DNA of 64,000 bases, from contig NZ_JAFKHE010000023.1 in NCBI RefSeq assembly GCF_017307495.1, positions 62,001-126,000 of the forward strand, given 5' to 3'. The position numbers and the translations under genes are program-made. The DNA comes from Devosia sp. GTDB lineage: Bacteria > Pseudomonadota > Alphaproteobacteria > Rhizobiales > Devosiaceae. Position 1 is the first letter of the stretch, and the number at the start of each line of letters is the position of its first letter. The notes under the pieces are model-generated. The model did not search any database, was not told the origin of the DNA, and saw nothing but the letters and a program-made list of their open reading frames with translations. Of the stretch, positions 1 through 8,567 are shown piece after piece.

Positions 1-142
1 GTTCGCTCCGACCATCGAGTACTGGGAAGAGATCGCCGACACGACGGTTCGCACCATGCAGCAGATCTACCTCGGCCAGGTTACGCCCGAGGATGGCCTG
101 AAGGCGGCTGCGGCAGAGATCAACGCGATCCGCGCCAAGTAA
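1..142 (+). CDS. ABC transporter substrate-binding protein, C-terminal end (partial)
   Basis: The window opens inside a reading frame (codons begin at base 2) that ends at TAA 140-142. The last 46 residues, ending EINAIRAK, resemble the C-terminal helices of extracellular sugar-binding proteins (family 1 type), in which a segment like YLGQVTPEDGLKAA is common. The two permease genes directly downstream support this identity. The N-terminal signal peptide and binding domain lie outside the window, so the ligand cannot be judged. Calling it a binding protein rests on the context and this short tail. Confidence 0.7.
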   Translation, partial: FAPTIEYWEEIADTTVRTMQQIYLGQVTPEDGLKAAAAEINAIRAK

Positions 143-157
143 GACGACTTTGAAAGC

Positions 158-193
158 AGCGGAGGTGGCGTGAGCTGCCTCCGCTCCCTTTTT
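158..193 (+). terminator. Hairpin and T-run between binding protein and permease genes
   Basis: AGCGGAGG (158-165) pairs with CCTCCGCT (178-185), extended inward by weaker pairs, and is followed by CCCTTTTT. It lies between the binding-protein stop and the first permease start. In ABC operons such hairpins often let most transcripts stop after the binding-protein gene, which keeps the binding protein in excess over the permeases. That role is inferred. Confidence 0.65.
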
Positions 194-198
194 CGGGC

Positions 199-1140
199 GT
201 GCAGCCCAAACTCCTGGTCCGTTTTATGCGAGCTGCCCTCCGAGCAACGCCCTTCCTGATGATCCTGCCCAGCCTGCTGCTGGCCATGTTCATCATCGGC
301 TACCCAATCATCGACCTGGCCTGGACGTCATTGCAGCAGGTCAGTCGTTTCGGCCAGCTGCGCGGGTTCAATGGCTTCGACAACTTCGCCGAAGTATTCG
401 GCGACCCGCTGTTCTACGACTCGCTGTGGCGCACCTTGATCTGGACAGTCGCCGTCGTCGGCGGTGCGCTGCTGATCTCGCTGCCAGTGGCGATGATGCT
501 CAACGACGAGTTTTTCGGCCGTGGCGTGGCGCGGGTCATCATCATGCTGCCATGGGCCATTTCGCTGACCATGACGGCCGTGGTCTGGCGCTGGGGTCTC
601 AACGGTCGCGCTGGCTTGCTCAACGCATCGCTGATGGATCTCGGGATCATCGCCGAGCCCATCGAATGGCTGGCGACCGCCCCTCTTGCCTTCACCGCCG
701 AGATCCTCATCGGCATCCTCGTCTCGGTTCCGTTCACGACCACCATCTTCCTGGGCGGCCTGTCGTCGCTGCCGCAGGATGCCTACGAGGCTGCCATGGT
801 GGACGGCGCGGGCTGGTGGGGGAGGTTCCGCTACATCACGCTGCCGCTGATGAAGCCGTTCATCAACATCGCGATCGTGCTCAACGTCATCTACGTCTTC
901 AACTCCCTCCCCATCATCTGGGTGATGACGGAGGGCGGCCCGGCCAACGGCACCGATATCCTGGTGACGTATCTCTACAAGCTCGCCTTCCGCTTCGGCC
1001 AGTTGGGCAAGGCTTCCGCCATATCGCTGATCATGTTCGGCGTGCTGTTCGCCTTCACCATCCTCTACGTCATCCTGGTGATGCGGGCGGAGAAGGAAGA
1101 GGGCGTCAAAGAAGAGGTCTCTGCAAGTGTCGAAGGTTAA
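199..1140 (+). CDS. Carbohydrate ABC transporter permease (MalF/UgpA-like)
   Basis: Inner-membrane channel subunit of a CUT1-type ABC importer. The protein is strongly hydrophobic with about six membrane segments, the first at residues ~18-40. It carries the cytoplasmic EAA loop (E197-A-A-M-V-D-G-A-G, then a Leu-Pro-Leu stretch) through which it contacts the ATPase. Length (313 aa from GTG 199) is usual for the MalF/UgpA group without a large periplasmic insert. An ATG at 226 is an equally possible start, because the first transmembrane helix begins just after it. The gene overlaps the next permease by 14 bp, indicating co-translation. No ATPase gene lies downstream, so it is either upstream of the window or shared. 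The substrate is unknown. Confidence 0.9.
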   Translation: MQPKLLVRFMRAALRATPFLMILPSLLLAMFIIGYPIIDLAWTSLQQVSRFGQLRGFNGFDNFAEVFGDPLFYDSLWRTLIWTVAVVGGALLISLPVAMMLNDEFFGRGVARVIIMLPWAISLTMTAVVWRWGLNGRAGLLNASLMDLGIIAEPIEWLATAPLAFTAEILIGILVSVPFTTTIFLGGLSSLPQDAYEAAMVDGAGWWGRFRYITLPLMKPFINIAIVLNVIYVFNSLPIIWVMTEGGPANGTDILVTYLYKLAFRFGQLGKASAISLIMFGVLFAFTILYVILVMRAEKEEGVKEEVSASVEG

Positions 1141-1954
1141 GAAGACCATCGTCTACTGGCTGCTGCTGCTGCCGCTGGTGGTCGTCATCCTGTTCCCGTT
1201 CGGCGTGATGTTCGTCACCGCCGTGCGCCCGCGCGCCGAGCTCTTTGTCTATCCGCCGCGCTGGACCTTCAGCGAGTTCCGCTGGGACAACTTCGTCGAC
1301 ATGTGGGTCAAGACGAACTTCGGCGGCGCGCTGATCAACAGCCTCTACGTCAGCGTGGCGTCAACGGCCCTCGCGCTCGTGCTCAGCATTCCGGCTGCCT
1401 ATGCCCTGTCGCGCTATCGGTTCGGTGGCAAGGGCCTCTACCGCAACTTCCTGCTCGTGACCCAGATGATGTCGCCGATCGTGCTGGTCCTCGGCCTGTT
1501 CCGGCTGATGGTTCAGTTCGGGCTGGTCAACAACCTGAACTCGCTGGTGCTGACCTACGCAGCCTTCAACATGGCCTTCACCATCTGGATGCTGCAGAGC
1601 TACTTCAACACCATCCCGCGCGAGCTGGAGGAGGCTGCGTGGATGGATGGGGCGAACCATTTCGTCAGCATGACGCGCATCTTCCTGCCCCTTGCCGTGC
1701 CGGCAATGGTCGTTACCGGCCTGTTCACGTTCATCAACAGCTGGAACGAGTTCGTCCTGGCGCTCACGATGATCCGCAACCAGGATCAGTACACGCTGCC
1801 GGTGCAGATCTTCTCGCAGGTGGCCGGCCGCTACCAGGTCGAGTGGCACCACGTCATGGCGGGCACGGTGCTGGCCACGGTGCCGGTGGCGATCGTCTTT
1901 TCGTGGCTGCAGCGCTTCCTGATCAAGGGCATGGCGCTGGGCGCGGTGAAGTAA
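1127..1954 (+). CDS. Carbohydrate ABC transporter permease (MalG/UgpE-like)
   Basis: Second membrane subunit of the importer, 275 aa, starting at GTG 1127 inside the end of the preceding permease gene. It has an N-terminal membrane anchor (residues ~8-30), the MalG-type hydrophobic core and the EAA loop (E169-A-A-W-M-D-G-A). The C-terminus ends in the short basic/hydrophobic tail common in UgpE/MalG relatives. The overlapping start and the shared direction make it an obligate partner of the upstream permease. A strong hairpin follows the stop, so the transport operon ends here. Confidence 0.9.
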   Translation: MSKVKKTIVYWLLLLPLVVVILFPFGVMFVTAVRPRAELFVYPPRWTFSEFRWDNFVDMWVKTNFGGALINSLYVSVASTALALVLSIPAAYALSRYRFGGKGLYRNFLLVTQMMSPIVLVLGLFRLMVQFGLVNNLNSLVLTYAAFNMAFTIWMLQSYFNTIPRELEEAAWMDGANHFVSMTRIFLPLAVPAMVVTGLFTFINSWNEFVLALTMIRNQDQYTLPVQIFSQVAGRYQVEWHHVMAGTVLATVPVAIVFSWLQRFLIKGMALGAVK

Positions 1955-2011
1955 GGCCCGGCCCTCGGCCCCGGCCGGTCACGCGGCTGGAGTCGGAGAC
2001 CGGGCCCAATG

Positions 2012-2061
2012 AGAAGCGGCAGCGACAGATTTCCTTCCCGTCGCTGCCGCTTCTTCTCTTT
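2012..2061. terminator. Strong hairpin between converging genes
   Basis: A perfect 15-bp stem is formed by AGAAGCGGCAGCGAC (2012-2026) and its complement (2040-2054), followed by TCTCTTT. It lies between the plus-strand permease and the minus-strand aldolase-like gene and could terminate transcription from either side. The T-run favours the plus strand. Confidence 0.7.
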
Positions 2062-2080
2062 GCAGGCCTGATGTAGCTGC

Positions 2081-3220
2081 CTACCAGCCGTTGATCCGTG
2101 GCCAGGTGGCGACCGGATCCATCCCCGAACCGTCGACCACATGATAGGCCTCGTGCATGGCCGCGGTCATGCACGCATGGTTGGGCAGGATGCGGACCCG
2201 CGTCCCCACGGGGAGCTGGTCGAAGGGGAAGGGGCCATCGGAAACGAGCATTCCGTGCTCCTGGTAGACATGGCCGACCGTCACGCCGTCGATGCGCCGG
2301 GTCGCGTTCACATCCATGACGAGGCCGAAGCCGATATCCTCGGCCAGTCCCGGCGCGCCTGTGCTGCGGTCCTTGGAGAGGGCGAGCGCGCCGGCATCGA
2401 CAAGGGCGCTGTTCATGTCGGGCCGGTGGCCGATGATCGTGGCCAGGACGGAAACCGCGATGTCCTCGCGGCTGAGGGAGGCGATTTCGGACTGGAAGAC
2501 GTCGCCGAACATGTAGACGCCGCACCGCACCTCCGTGATGCCCTCGAAGGACACGCCGTGCGTCGCGGTGGGCGTCGATCCCACGCTGACCACCGGCGCC
2601 GGCAGGCCGGCCGCCCGCAGGCGCTCCGCCGCCGTGGTCGCGCAGAGGCGCTCCTCCTCGGCGACCTTGCGGATCGCCTCGAGGCTGCGGCCCTGGTAGG
2701 AGTGCCCGGCATGCGTCAGCACGCCGGCGAGCCGCAGCGCGGGCAGGTGGTGGATGACCTTGCCGAGCTCGATCAGCGCGGTGGAGTCGGCCATCACGCC
2801 GGCGCGCTTTTCACCCGAGTCGAGTTCGATCAGCACGTCGAGCTCGATGCCCAGCGTGACCGCGCGGCTGCTGATCTCTTCAGCGACTGCGATCTGGTCG
2901 GTGATGACCGTCAGCTGCACGCCGCGCCGGATCAAGGCGGCGACGCGCTCCAGCTTGTCGGGGATGATGCTCACCGCATAGGTGATGTCGCCGATGCCGT
3001 GGCCGGCAAAATACTCGGCCTCGCGCAAGGTCGAGACGGTGACACCGCCAAAGTTCCCGGCCAGGGCGAGGCGAACGACGTCGATCGACTTCGAGGTCTT
3101 GGTGTGCGGCCTCAGCCGCACGCCCAAGGCGCGGAAGCGATCGGTCATGCGGGTGGTATTGCGTAGCAGCGCCGCCCGATCGAGAATCAGGGCGGGCGTT
3201 TCAAGTGTATTCAGGCCCAA
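2081..3220 (-). CDS. D-threonine aldolase / D-serine dehydratase-like PLP enzyme
   Basis: A 379-aa fold-type III PLP enzyme of the alanine-racemase-like group that includes D-threonine aldolase, 3-hydroxy-D-aspartate aldolase and DSD1-type D-serine dehydratase. The N-terminal RPHTKTSKS segment holds the presumed PLP lysine (K41). Near the C-terminus, PNHAC (H348, C350) matches the divalent-metal pair of D-serine dehydratase-type enzymes. Family members cleave or dehydrate D-beta-hydroxy-amino acids. The exact substrate cannot be told from sequence. The next gene on the same strand, 33 bp upstream, encodes an M81 metalloenzyme, and the two are probably co-transcribed under the nearby LysR regulator. 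Confidence 0.85.
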   Translation of the reverse strand: MGLNTLETPALILDRAALLRNTTRMTDRFRALGVRLRPHTKTSKSIDVVRLALAGNFGGVTVSTLREAEYFAGHGIGDITYAVSIIPDKLERVAALIRRGVQLTVITDQIAVAEEISSRAVTLGIELDVLIELDSGEKRAGVMADSTALIELGKVIHHLPALRLAGVLTHAGHSYQGRSLEAIRKVAEEERLCATTAAERLRAAGLPAPVVSVGSTPTATHGVSFEGITEVRCGVYMFGDVFQSEIASLSREDIAVSVLATIIGHRPDMNSALVDAGALALSKDRSTGAPGLAEDIGFGLVMDVNATRRIDGVTVGHVYQEHGMLVSDGPFPFDQLPVGTRVRILPNHACMTAAMHEAYHVVDGSGMDPVATWPRINGW

Positions 3221-3253
3221 TTCGGTTCCTCCGTGAGGCTGGGTGGGCAGTCC

Positions 3254-4783
3254 TCAAGAACGAGGCCAGGTGACGTCGCGGTCGATCGGGAAGACCGGCC
3301 GCGGCAGGTGCTTGAAATCGAAGCGCGACAGTACCGGGGAGCTCAGTCCGGGCGCATCGACCTCGATCACCTGGTCAGCACGGAAGAACTCGTCGAAGCC
3401 GGCCCGGAAGTGGCCACGCGACTTGACGATGACCGATCGCGCCTTCGCGATGTCGATGCCCATCATCTCGAGGAACACGGGATCGGCGCACTGCGTGCGA
3501 ATGGACACAACGACCACCTGGACGCCGCCCAGGTCGAGCAGCACGGTGGTGCCGAGGTTGAGCCGGCGTCCGGCGTAGAAGCCGCGGCGGCCGACGCAAT
3601 CGCCGTCGCGAATCCTCAGGACCGTGGCATCGGCCTCGAAACGGCGGGAGAAGCTGTCGGGCTCGACGCGATTGAACACGGCCCTGAACCGGGCGCCTTC
3701 GCCACGGTCCATCGCTTCCTGTGCCAGCGCCGGGTCGTTGAAGATGCCAAGCACGGCCCCCTTGGCGCCGGACTTGACGAGCGCCTCGAGAATCCAGGTG
3801 GTGTTGCCGTTGGCGCCGCCGCCCGGATTGTCGGCAACGTCGGCAAGGATCACGGGCTCGGAGTCCGCGTCCTGACCCGAGCGCACCGCGCGGGCCACGG
3901 CCTCTTCGAGCGTGGTGAGCCGCGGCACGTAGCGCTCGTGATCCTTCCAGGCATAGCGGGCAATGTCCTCGGCAACGCGTTGCGCCGCTTGCTTGCCGCT
4001 GCGCGCGGTGACGATGATGGCGAGCCCGTTCTTGGGGGTGTCGGCGTAGGCAAAGCCGCCCAGGATCGAGATGTTGACGATGTCGGGGCCAAGCCGCGTC
4101 TGCCCGTAGTTGATGAGGTCGGCGTAAGGGCCCGTCTCGGTCAGCAGCGTCACTGTCGGCGGCGTTACCGGCAGGCGGATGATGGCCGCCGCCGGCCGCA
4201 GCCCGTAGAACATCTCGTTGAGTGCGTCGGCGGCGTCCTTGCCGCGCGCCACCATGTCGACGTGCGGGTTGGTCTGGTAGGACACGATGACATTGGCCAT
4301 CTCGACCATGCGGTCCGAGACGTTGCCGTGCAGGTCGAGCGTGGCGACGACCGGAACGTCCGGGCCGACGATCTGCCTGACCATCGAGAAGATGACGCCG
4401 TCGGGGTCCCGCTCCTGCGTGGTGATCATGGCGCCGTGGTTGCAGATATAGACGCCATCCAGCGCCCCCGCCGCCTCCAGGCGGGCACGCATCTCGACCA
4501 GCACTTCCTCGAAGAATTCGTGATCGATCGGCCCGCCGGCTTCGACGAGCCCGATGAGGATCGGCACCGGCTCCCATTCGATGGTGCTGTTCATCGTGGC
4601 ACAGAAGCTCAGCAGCTCCGCCGGGACCTTCGACTCCGAGCGGTTGAGCTCGGCGCGGAACTCCTCGCCGGCGACGTACAGCCGCTTCAGGAAGTCGTCG
4701 CGTCCGGTGACCGGCGCGAAGCTGTTGCTCTCCAGCATGAGGCCCAGCAGGGCAACGCGTTTCTTGGGCTCAACTGAGAACAT
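3254..4783 (-). CDS. M81 family metallopeptidase (MlrC-like)
   Basis: A 509-aa protein of the M81 / DUF1485 (MlrC) family, named after microcystinase C. The N-terminal domain carries the likely zinc-binding motifs NHGAM (115-119), DLHGN (150-154) and NPHVD (172-176). The C-terminal half is the MlrC_C domain, with a Gly/Asn-rich region around PGGGANGNT. Family members hydrolyse small peptides or amide compounds in the cytoplasm. Very few substrates are known, and the name MlrC should not be read as evidence for microcystin degradation. No signal peptide is visible. It is transcribed together with the aldolase-like gene and lies 96 bp from the LysR gene. Confidence 0.9.
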   Translation of the reverse strand: MFSVEPKKRVALLGLMLESNSFAPVTGRDDFLKRLYVAGEEFRAELNRSESKVPAELLSFCATMNSTIEWEPVPILIGLVEAGGPIDHEFFEEVLVEMRARLEAAGALDGVYICNHGAMITTQERDPDGVIFSMVRQIVGPDVPVVATLDLHGNVSDRMVEMANVIVSYQTNPHVDMVARGKDAADALNEMFYGLRPAAAIIRLPVTPPTVTLLTETGPYADLINYGQTRLGPDIVNISILGGFAYADTPKNGLAIIVTARSGKQAAQRVAEDIARYAWKDHERYVPRLTTLEEAVARAVRSGQDADSEPVILADVADNPGGGANGNTTWILEALVKSGAKGAVLGIFNDPALAQEAMDRGEGARFRAVFNRVEPDSFSRRFEADATVLRIRDGDCVGRRGFYAGRRLNLGTTVLLDLGGVQVVVVSIRTQCADPVFLEMMGIDIAKARSVIVKSRGHFRAGFDEFFRADQVIEVDAPGLSSPVLSRFDFKHLPRPVFPIDRDVTWPRS

Positions 4784-4879
4784 CTGCTGACTCGTGACCT
4801 ATTGTGACCCACGAGTATCAATGCCTGCCGTTCAAGAACCAATGCCGGCTTCGCCTTGCATGATGCGTCTTTCGCATCG

Positions 4880-5794
4880 TCACCAGGTGCCCGACTCTTC
4901 GGCCTCCAGCAGTTCCCAGAACTCCTCGGCAGTTGCCGGAAGGGGCTCGCGAGGGCGAAACAGGCGGATCTCCACGGGGATGAACCAGGTTTCGTCACCA
5001 GCTGCCACGAGCCCCCCGGTGACTAGGTCTTCATGAATGCTGCTCTCCGGCAGCCAGGCCAGGCCACGCCCGCTGCTGCTCATGTTCTTGAGCACGGCAG
5101 CCAGATGCGAAACGAAGACCCGGTTGAGGTAGACCGGCGCATCGAGATGGGTGAGCATGTGCTCGACGGCCCGGCCGATGGCCGATGTCTCCGAATAGGC
5201 CAGATAGTGCACCGGGTCCTCCGCCGTGCCGGGGAGGCGATCGATCGGTTGGCCTGTCGTGTCGGGCAGGGTGACGGGGATCAGCGTGTCCCGGCCCACC
5301 ACTTTCGACGTGAAGTGGGTGGGCGGCAGGTGCAGGTCGATGGTCGGGTGGTAGTGACTCAGCATGAAGTGGCAGTCGCCCTTGAGCAGCGACTGCACGC
5401 AATCCGCAAACTGGTTGGAATCGAGGCGGGTGTTGAAGGTGTGGCTGCGCGCTTCGATGCCCCGCAGCCAGGTAGGGAAGAAGGTCAGGGAAAGACTGTG
5501 GGTCGCCGAGAACCGGACGGTGTTGGCCAGGGTTTCACTGACCTGCTTGGCCTCGTCGCGGCCCTGGTACAGGCGCCGCAGGACATCCTCGGCCACCGGC
5601 CGGAACCGCTCTCCCGAGGGCGTCAGCCTGATCGGTTGCGCCGTGCGGTCGAACAGACTGGCGCCGATCCATTCCTCAAGACTCTTGATGCGCCTGCTAA
5701 AAGCAGGCTGAGTGGTGTACCGGGCCTCTGCCGAGCGCGAGAAATTGCGGGTGTCGACCAGGCTGAGAAAGTCTTCGAGCCAGCGGATTTCCAT
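4880..5794 (-). CDS. LysR family transcriptional regulator
   Basis: Starting at ATG 5794 the protein (304 aa) begins MEIRWLEDFLSLVDTRNFS, the classic LysR winged-helix N-terminus, with the recognition-helix region TTQPAFSRRIKSLEEW at ~26-41. It is followed by a periplasmic-binding-like effector domain. A TTG at 5833 would add 13 residues that are not typical of the family, so the ATG is preferred. It is divergent from the aldehyde dehydrogenase gene and co-oriented with the M81/aldolase genes, so it probably controls this cluster in response to a pathway metabolite. The effector is unknown. Confidence 0.92.
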   Translation of the reverse strand: MEIRWLEDFLSLVDTRNFSRSAEARYTTQPAFSRRIKSLEEWIGASLFDRTAQPIRLTPSGERFRPVAEDVLRRLYQGRDEAKQVSETLANTVRFSATHSLSLTFFPTWLRGIEARSHTFNTRLDSNQFADCVQSLLKGDCHFMLSHYHPTIDLHLPPTHFTSKVVGRDTLIPVTLPDTTGQPIDRLPGTAEDPVHYLAYSETSAIGRAVEHMLTHLDAPVYLNRVFVSHLAAVLKNMSSSGRGLAWLPESSIHEDLVTGGLVAAGDETWFIPVEIRLFRPREPLPATAEEFWELLEAEESGTW

Positions 5795-6020
5795 TACGAG
5801 AGTGCGTCCAGCATCATGATAGGCGTTTGGCAAAGACCACGCCGAGCGACTTGTCCATGCGGTCGATGGTCGCCGTCAATGCCTTGCGCTTGGGCGGCCC
5901 GGCCGCGTGACCCTACGCATGCGCCGGTGTCATAGGGGCATACGGTATTCACATTCGCCCTTGCCGGTGACGCAGGGTAGGCTCCGGCGAAATTCTCGCA
6001 GCAGATCCGACAGGTGTTCC
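5795..6020. promoter_or_regulatory. Divergent regulatory region between LysR and aldehyde dehydrogenase genes
   Basis: This 226-bp stretch separates the divergent genes, where LysR proteins normally bind. It contains a short palindrome ATACGGTAT (5940-5948) and AT-richer sequence around 5930-5955 that stands out from the surrounding GC-rich DNA. No definite T-N11-A operator or sigma-70 promoter could be assigned. Confidence 0.35.
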
Positions 6021-7463
6021 TTGACTGACAAAGTTCGCGACTACTGGCGCAATTTCGTTGGCGGGGAATGGGTCGACGCGGCTGACGGCGGCCGCATAGC
6101 CGTGCTCGACCCGGCGAGCGGGGAGACCATCTGCGAAGTGGCGCGGGGGAGTGCCGCCGATATCGACCGCGCGGTGGCCGCCGCCCGGCAGGCCTTCGAG
6201 AGTCGTGTCCTGCTGGCGATGACCCCGGCCGCTCGCGGCGAGCTGATGTTCGAAATCGCCCGCCAACTCGACGGGCTGGCCGACGAGATCGCCCTTGTCG
6301 AGATGCGCGACAACGGCAAGACGCTGCAGAACGGCTACAAGGAAGTGGCGCTGACGCAGCGCTACCTGCGCTACTATGGCGGACTCGCCGACAAGCTCGA
6401 AGGACGGCAGATCCCGCTGGGCGAGGGCCTTCTCGACTACACGGTCCATATGCCCTACGGCGTCTCGGCGCAGATCGTGCCGTGGAACGGTCCGCTGCCG
6501 GTCGGAGCGCGCTCGGTTGCCTGTGCGCTGATCACCGGCAATACCGTTGTGCTCAAGTCGCCCGAGGACTCGCCGCTGAGCCTGTTCCTGTTCGCCGAGG
6601 CATGCGAGCGCGCTGGGGTGCCCAAGGGGGCGCTCAGCATCGTGTGTGGTTACGGCCGCGAGGCCGGCGCCGCGCTGGTGGCGCATCCCGACATCGACCA
6701 CATCGTCTTCACCGGCTCGGTCGAAACCGGCAAGAGCGTGCTTCGTGCGGCGGCCGAGCGGGTGATACCGTGCGTCATGGAACTCGGCGGCAAGTCGGCC
6801 GGCATCGTCTATGCGGATGCCGACCTCGATCTCACGGCCCGCAATGCGGCGCGCGGCATCTTCACCCACTCGGGCCAGATCTGCTCTGCCGCCTCACGCC
6901 TCATCGTGCACCGCTCGATCCACGACCAGCTGGTGGAGAAGCTCAAGGCGCAGGCAGGCATGCGCACCGTCGGTCCGGGCGCCGAGGGGCGCGACATGGG
7001 CCCGGTGATTTCGGACCGGCAACTGCTCCGCATCGAGGGGCTCTGCCAGGCCGGCGTCGAAGAGGGCGCCACCCTCGTAACCGGCGGCAGCCGGCTCGAC
7101 CAGCCGGGCTACTTCATGCCGCCCACCATATTCTCGGGGGTGACACCTCGGATGCGCATCGCCAACGAAGAGTTCTTCGGTCCGGTACTCGTCGTCATTC
7201 CGTTTGATACCCCGGAAGAGGCCGTCGAGATCGCCAACGGCACGGATTACGGTCTCGCCGCGGGCGTCTTCACCCGCGACCTGCGGCTCGCGCATTGGAC
7301 GGCCGACCGGCTGGTGGCGGGGCAGGTCTATGTCAACGATTGGTGGGTAGGCGGTGTCGAGACCCCGTTCGGTGGCACCAAACGCTCCGGCTATGGCCGG
7401 GAAAAGGGGCAGGAAGCGCTCCTCGGCTACGTGCAGACCAAGAACGTCGGCATTCGTTACTGA
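6021..7463 (+). CDS. NAD(P)-dependent aldehyde dehydrogenase
   Basis: Oxidises an aldehyde to the acid with NAD(P)+ in the cytoplasm. From the TTG at 6021 it is 480 aa, the normal length. The conserved set is present: PWNGP (154-158, with N156), K179 in VVLKSPE, catalytic-base Glu E254 in MELGGKSAG, and nucleophile Cys C288 in GQICSAAS. The C-terminal FGGTKRSGYGREKG motif is also typical. A GTG at 5907 would add 38 Arg-rich residues with no family support, so the TTG is chosen. It precedes an SDR by 21 bp and the two probably form an operon opposite the LysR gene. The substrate may derive from the aldolase reaction; that link is inference. Confidence 0.9.
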   Translation: MTDKVRDYWRNFVGGEWVDAADGGRIAVLDPASGETICEVARGSAADIDRAVAAARQAFESRVLLAMTPAARGELMFEIARQLDGLADEIALVEMRDNGKTLQNGYKEVALTQRYLRYYGGLADKLEGRQIPLGEGLLDYTVHMPYGVSAQIVPWNGPLPVGARSVACALITGNTVVLKSPEDSPLSLFLFAEACERAGVPKGALSIVCGYGREAGAALVAHPDIDHIVFTGSVETGKSVLRAAAERVIPCVMELGGKSAGIVYADADLDLTARNAARGIFTHSGQICSAASRLIVHRSIHDQLVEKLKAQAGMRTVGPGAEGRDMGPVISDRQLLRIEGLCQAGVEEGATLVTGGSRLDQPGYFMPPTIFSGVTPRMRIANEEFFGPVLVVIPFDTPEEAVEIANGTDYGLAAGVFTRDLRLAHWTADRLVAGQVYVNDWWVGGVETPFGGTKRSGYGREKGQEALLGYVQTKNVGIRY

Positions 7464-7484
7464 CCGTCAACTGCGGAGATCATC

Positions 7485-8249
7485 ATGTTCGACGAATTCA
7501 AGGGCAAGGCGGTTCTCGTCACGGGTGCCAGTTCGGGAATCGGCGCAGCGGTGGCCCGCAGCTTCGGCAGCTACGGCGCGAAAGTGGGGGTGCACTACAA
7601 CAGCCATCCCGCAGCGGCGGAAGCCGTGGCGGACGAGATCCGCAGCGTGGGCGGCGATGCGTTCACGGTGCAGGCCGACGTCACTGATCCCGCAGCCGTA
7701 GCGGAGGCAGTCGAGGCCGTTGCAGCTCGCTTCGGGCGGCTCGACATCCTCGTCAACAATGCCGGATCGATGTTGAAGCGGGTGCCGCTCGTCGATGCCT
7801 CCTTCGAGTACTACCAGCAGGTCATCGATACCAACCTCACTTCCGTCTTCGCGATGTGCCGCGTGGCGATTCCGATCATGCGCCGGCAGGGCGGGGGCAA
7901 CATCATCAACGTGACCTCGATCGCCGCCCGCACGGGTGGTGCGGCTGGCGCCGGCATCTACGCTGCCGCCAAGGCGGCGGTCAGCACGTTGACGAAGAAC
8001 ATGGCCAAGGAGGAGGCGGCACACGGGATTCGCGTCAACGCGGTGTCGCCCGGCGTGATCACCACCCCGTTCCACGACAGCGTGTCGTCCCCGGCGCAGA
8101 TGGAAGCGGCCCGCTTGGCAATTCCCCTGGGTCGGCTGGGAACCCCTGAGGACTGTGTCGGTACATTCCTCTATCTCGCTTCCGACGCCCTGAGTCGCTA
8201 CGTGAATGGCCAGGTCATCGAGGTGAACGGCGGCCAGCTCATGCCGTGA
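7485..8249 (+). CDS. SDR family oxidoreductase (FabG-like)
   Basis: A 254-aa classical short-chain dehydrogenase/reductase. It shows the cofactor motif TGASSGIG (13-20), NNAG (91-94), catalytic S145, and the Y159-x3-K163 pair in IYAAAKAA. It also has the PG/T region after the active site and a C-terminal VNGGQLMP end typical of the FabG-like subgroup. It follows the aldehyde dehydrogenase by 21 bp in the same direction and probably interconverts a hydroxy and keto intermediate of the same pathway. The actual substrate is not predictable. Confidence 0.9.
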   Translation: MFDEFKGKAVLVTGASSGIGAAVARSFGSYGAKVGVHYNSHPAAAEAVADEIRSVGGDAFTVQADVTDPAAVAEAVEAVAARFGRLDILVNNAGSMLKRVPLVDASFEYYQQVIDTNLTSVFAMCRVAIPIMRRQGGGNIINVTSIAARTGGAAGAGIYAAAKAAVSTLTKNMAKEEAAHGIRVNAVSPGVITTPFHDSVSSPAQMEAARLAIPLGRLGTPEDCVGTFLYLASDALSRYVNGQVIEVNGGQLMP

Positions 8250-8567
8250 CCTCCGGTCCGGCAATGGGGCCCCAGCTGCGACGGGAGCTGACGCCGTTGG
8301 TGCGCGTGCATGCCGCGCACGAAGCACGTCGGTGCCGCGTCGCCGATTCCGGATGCCTAAAGCGTCGGTCCCTCGCCCGATGAAGTCATCGGCGTGCGCC
8401 GTAGCGCATCGAGACGGAAACAGCGCCTCCTTCAATCGCCAGTCGTCACCCTGCGAGCCGAGGACGTGCCAGAGCTGGAGCATTGCGCCCGCGCCGATGT
8501 GTATCCCGTTCACTCCGCGCCCAGACCCAGCCTGCCACGCCCAGGCCCGTGCGGCTCCTGCCGAACC
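8250..8567. other. Intergenic region without recognised content
   Basis: These 318 bp lie between the convergent SDR and transporter genes. Short open frames exist but none has a plausible ribosome-binding site or recognisable protein. No strong terminator hairpin with a T-run was found. Confidence 0.5.

Noticed and set aside
5815..5910. Minus-strand peptide ending ...DKSLGVVFAKRLS in the LysR-ALDH intergenic region
   Set aside because: Bounded upstream by a stop, only ~30 codons, no ribosome-binding site. It could be a chance frame within a promoter region.
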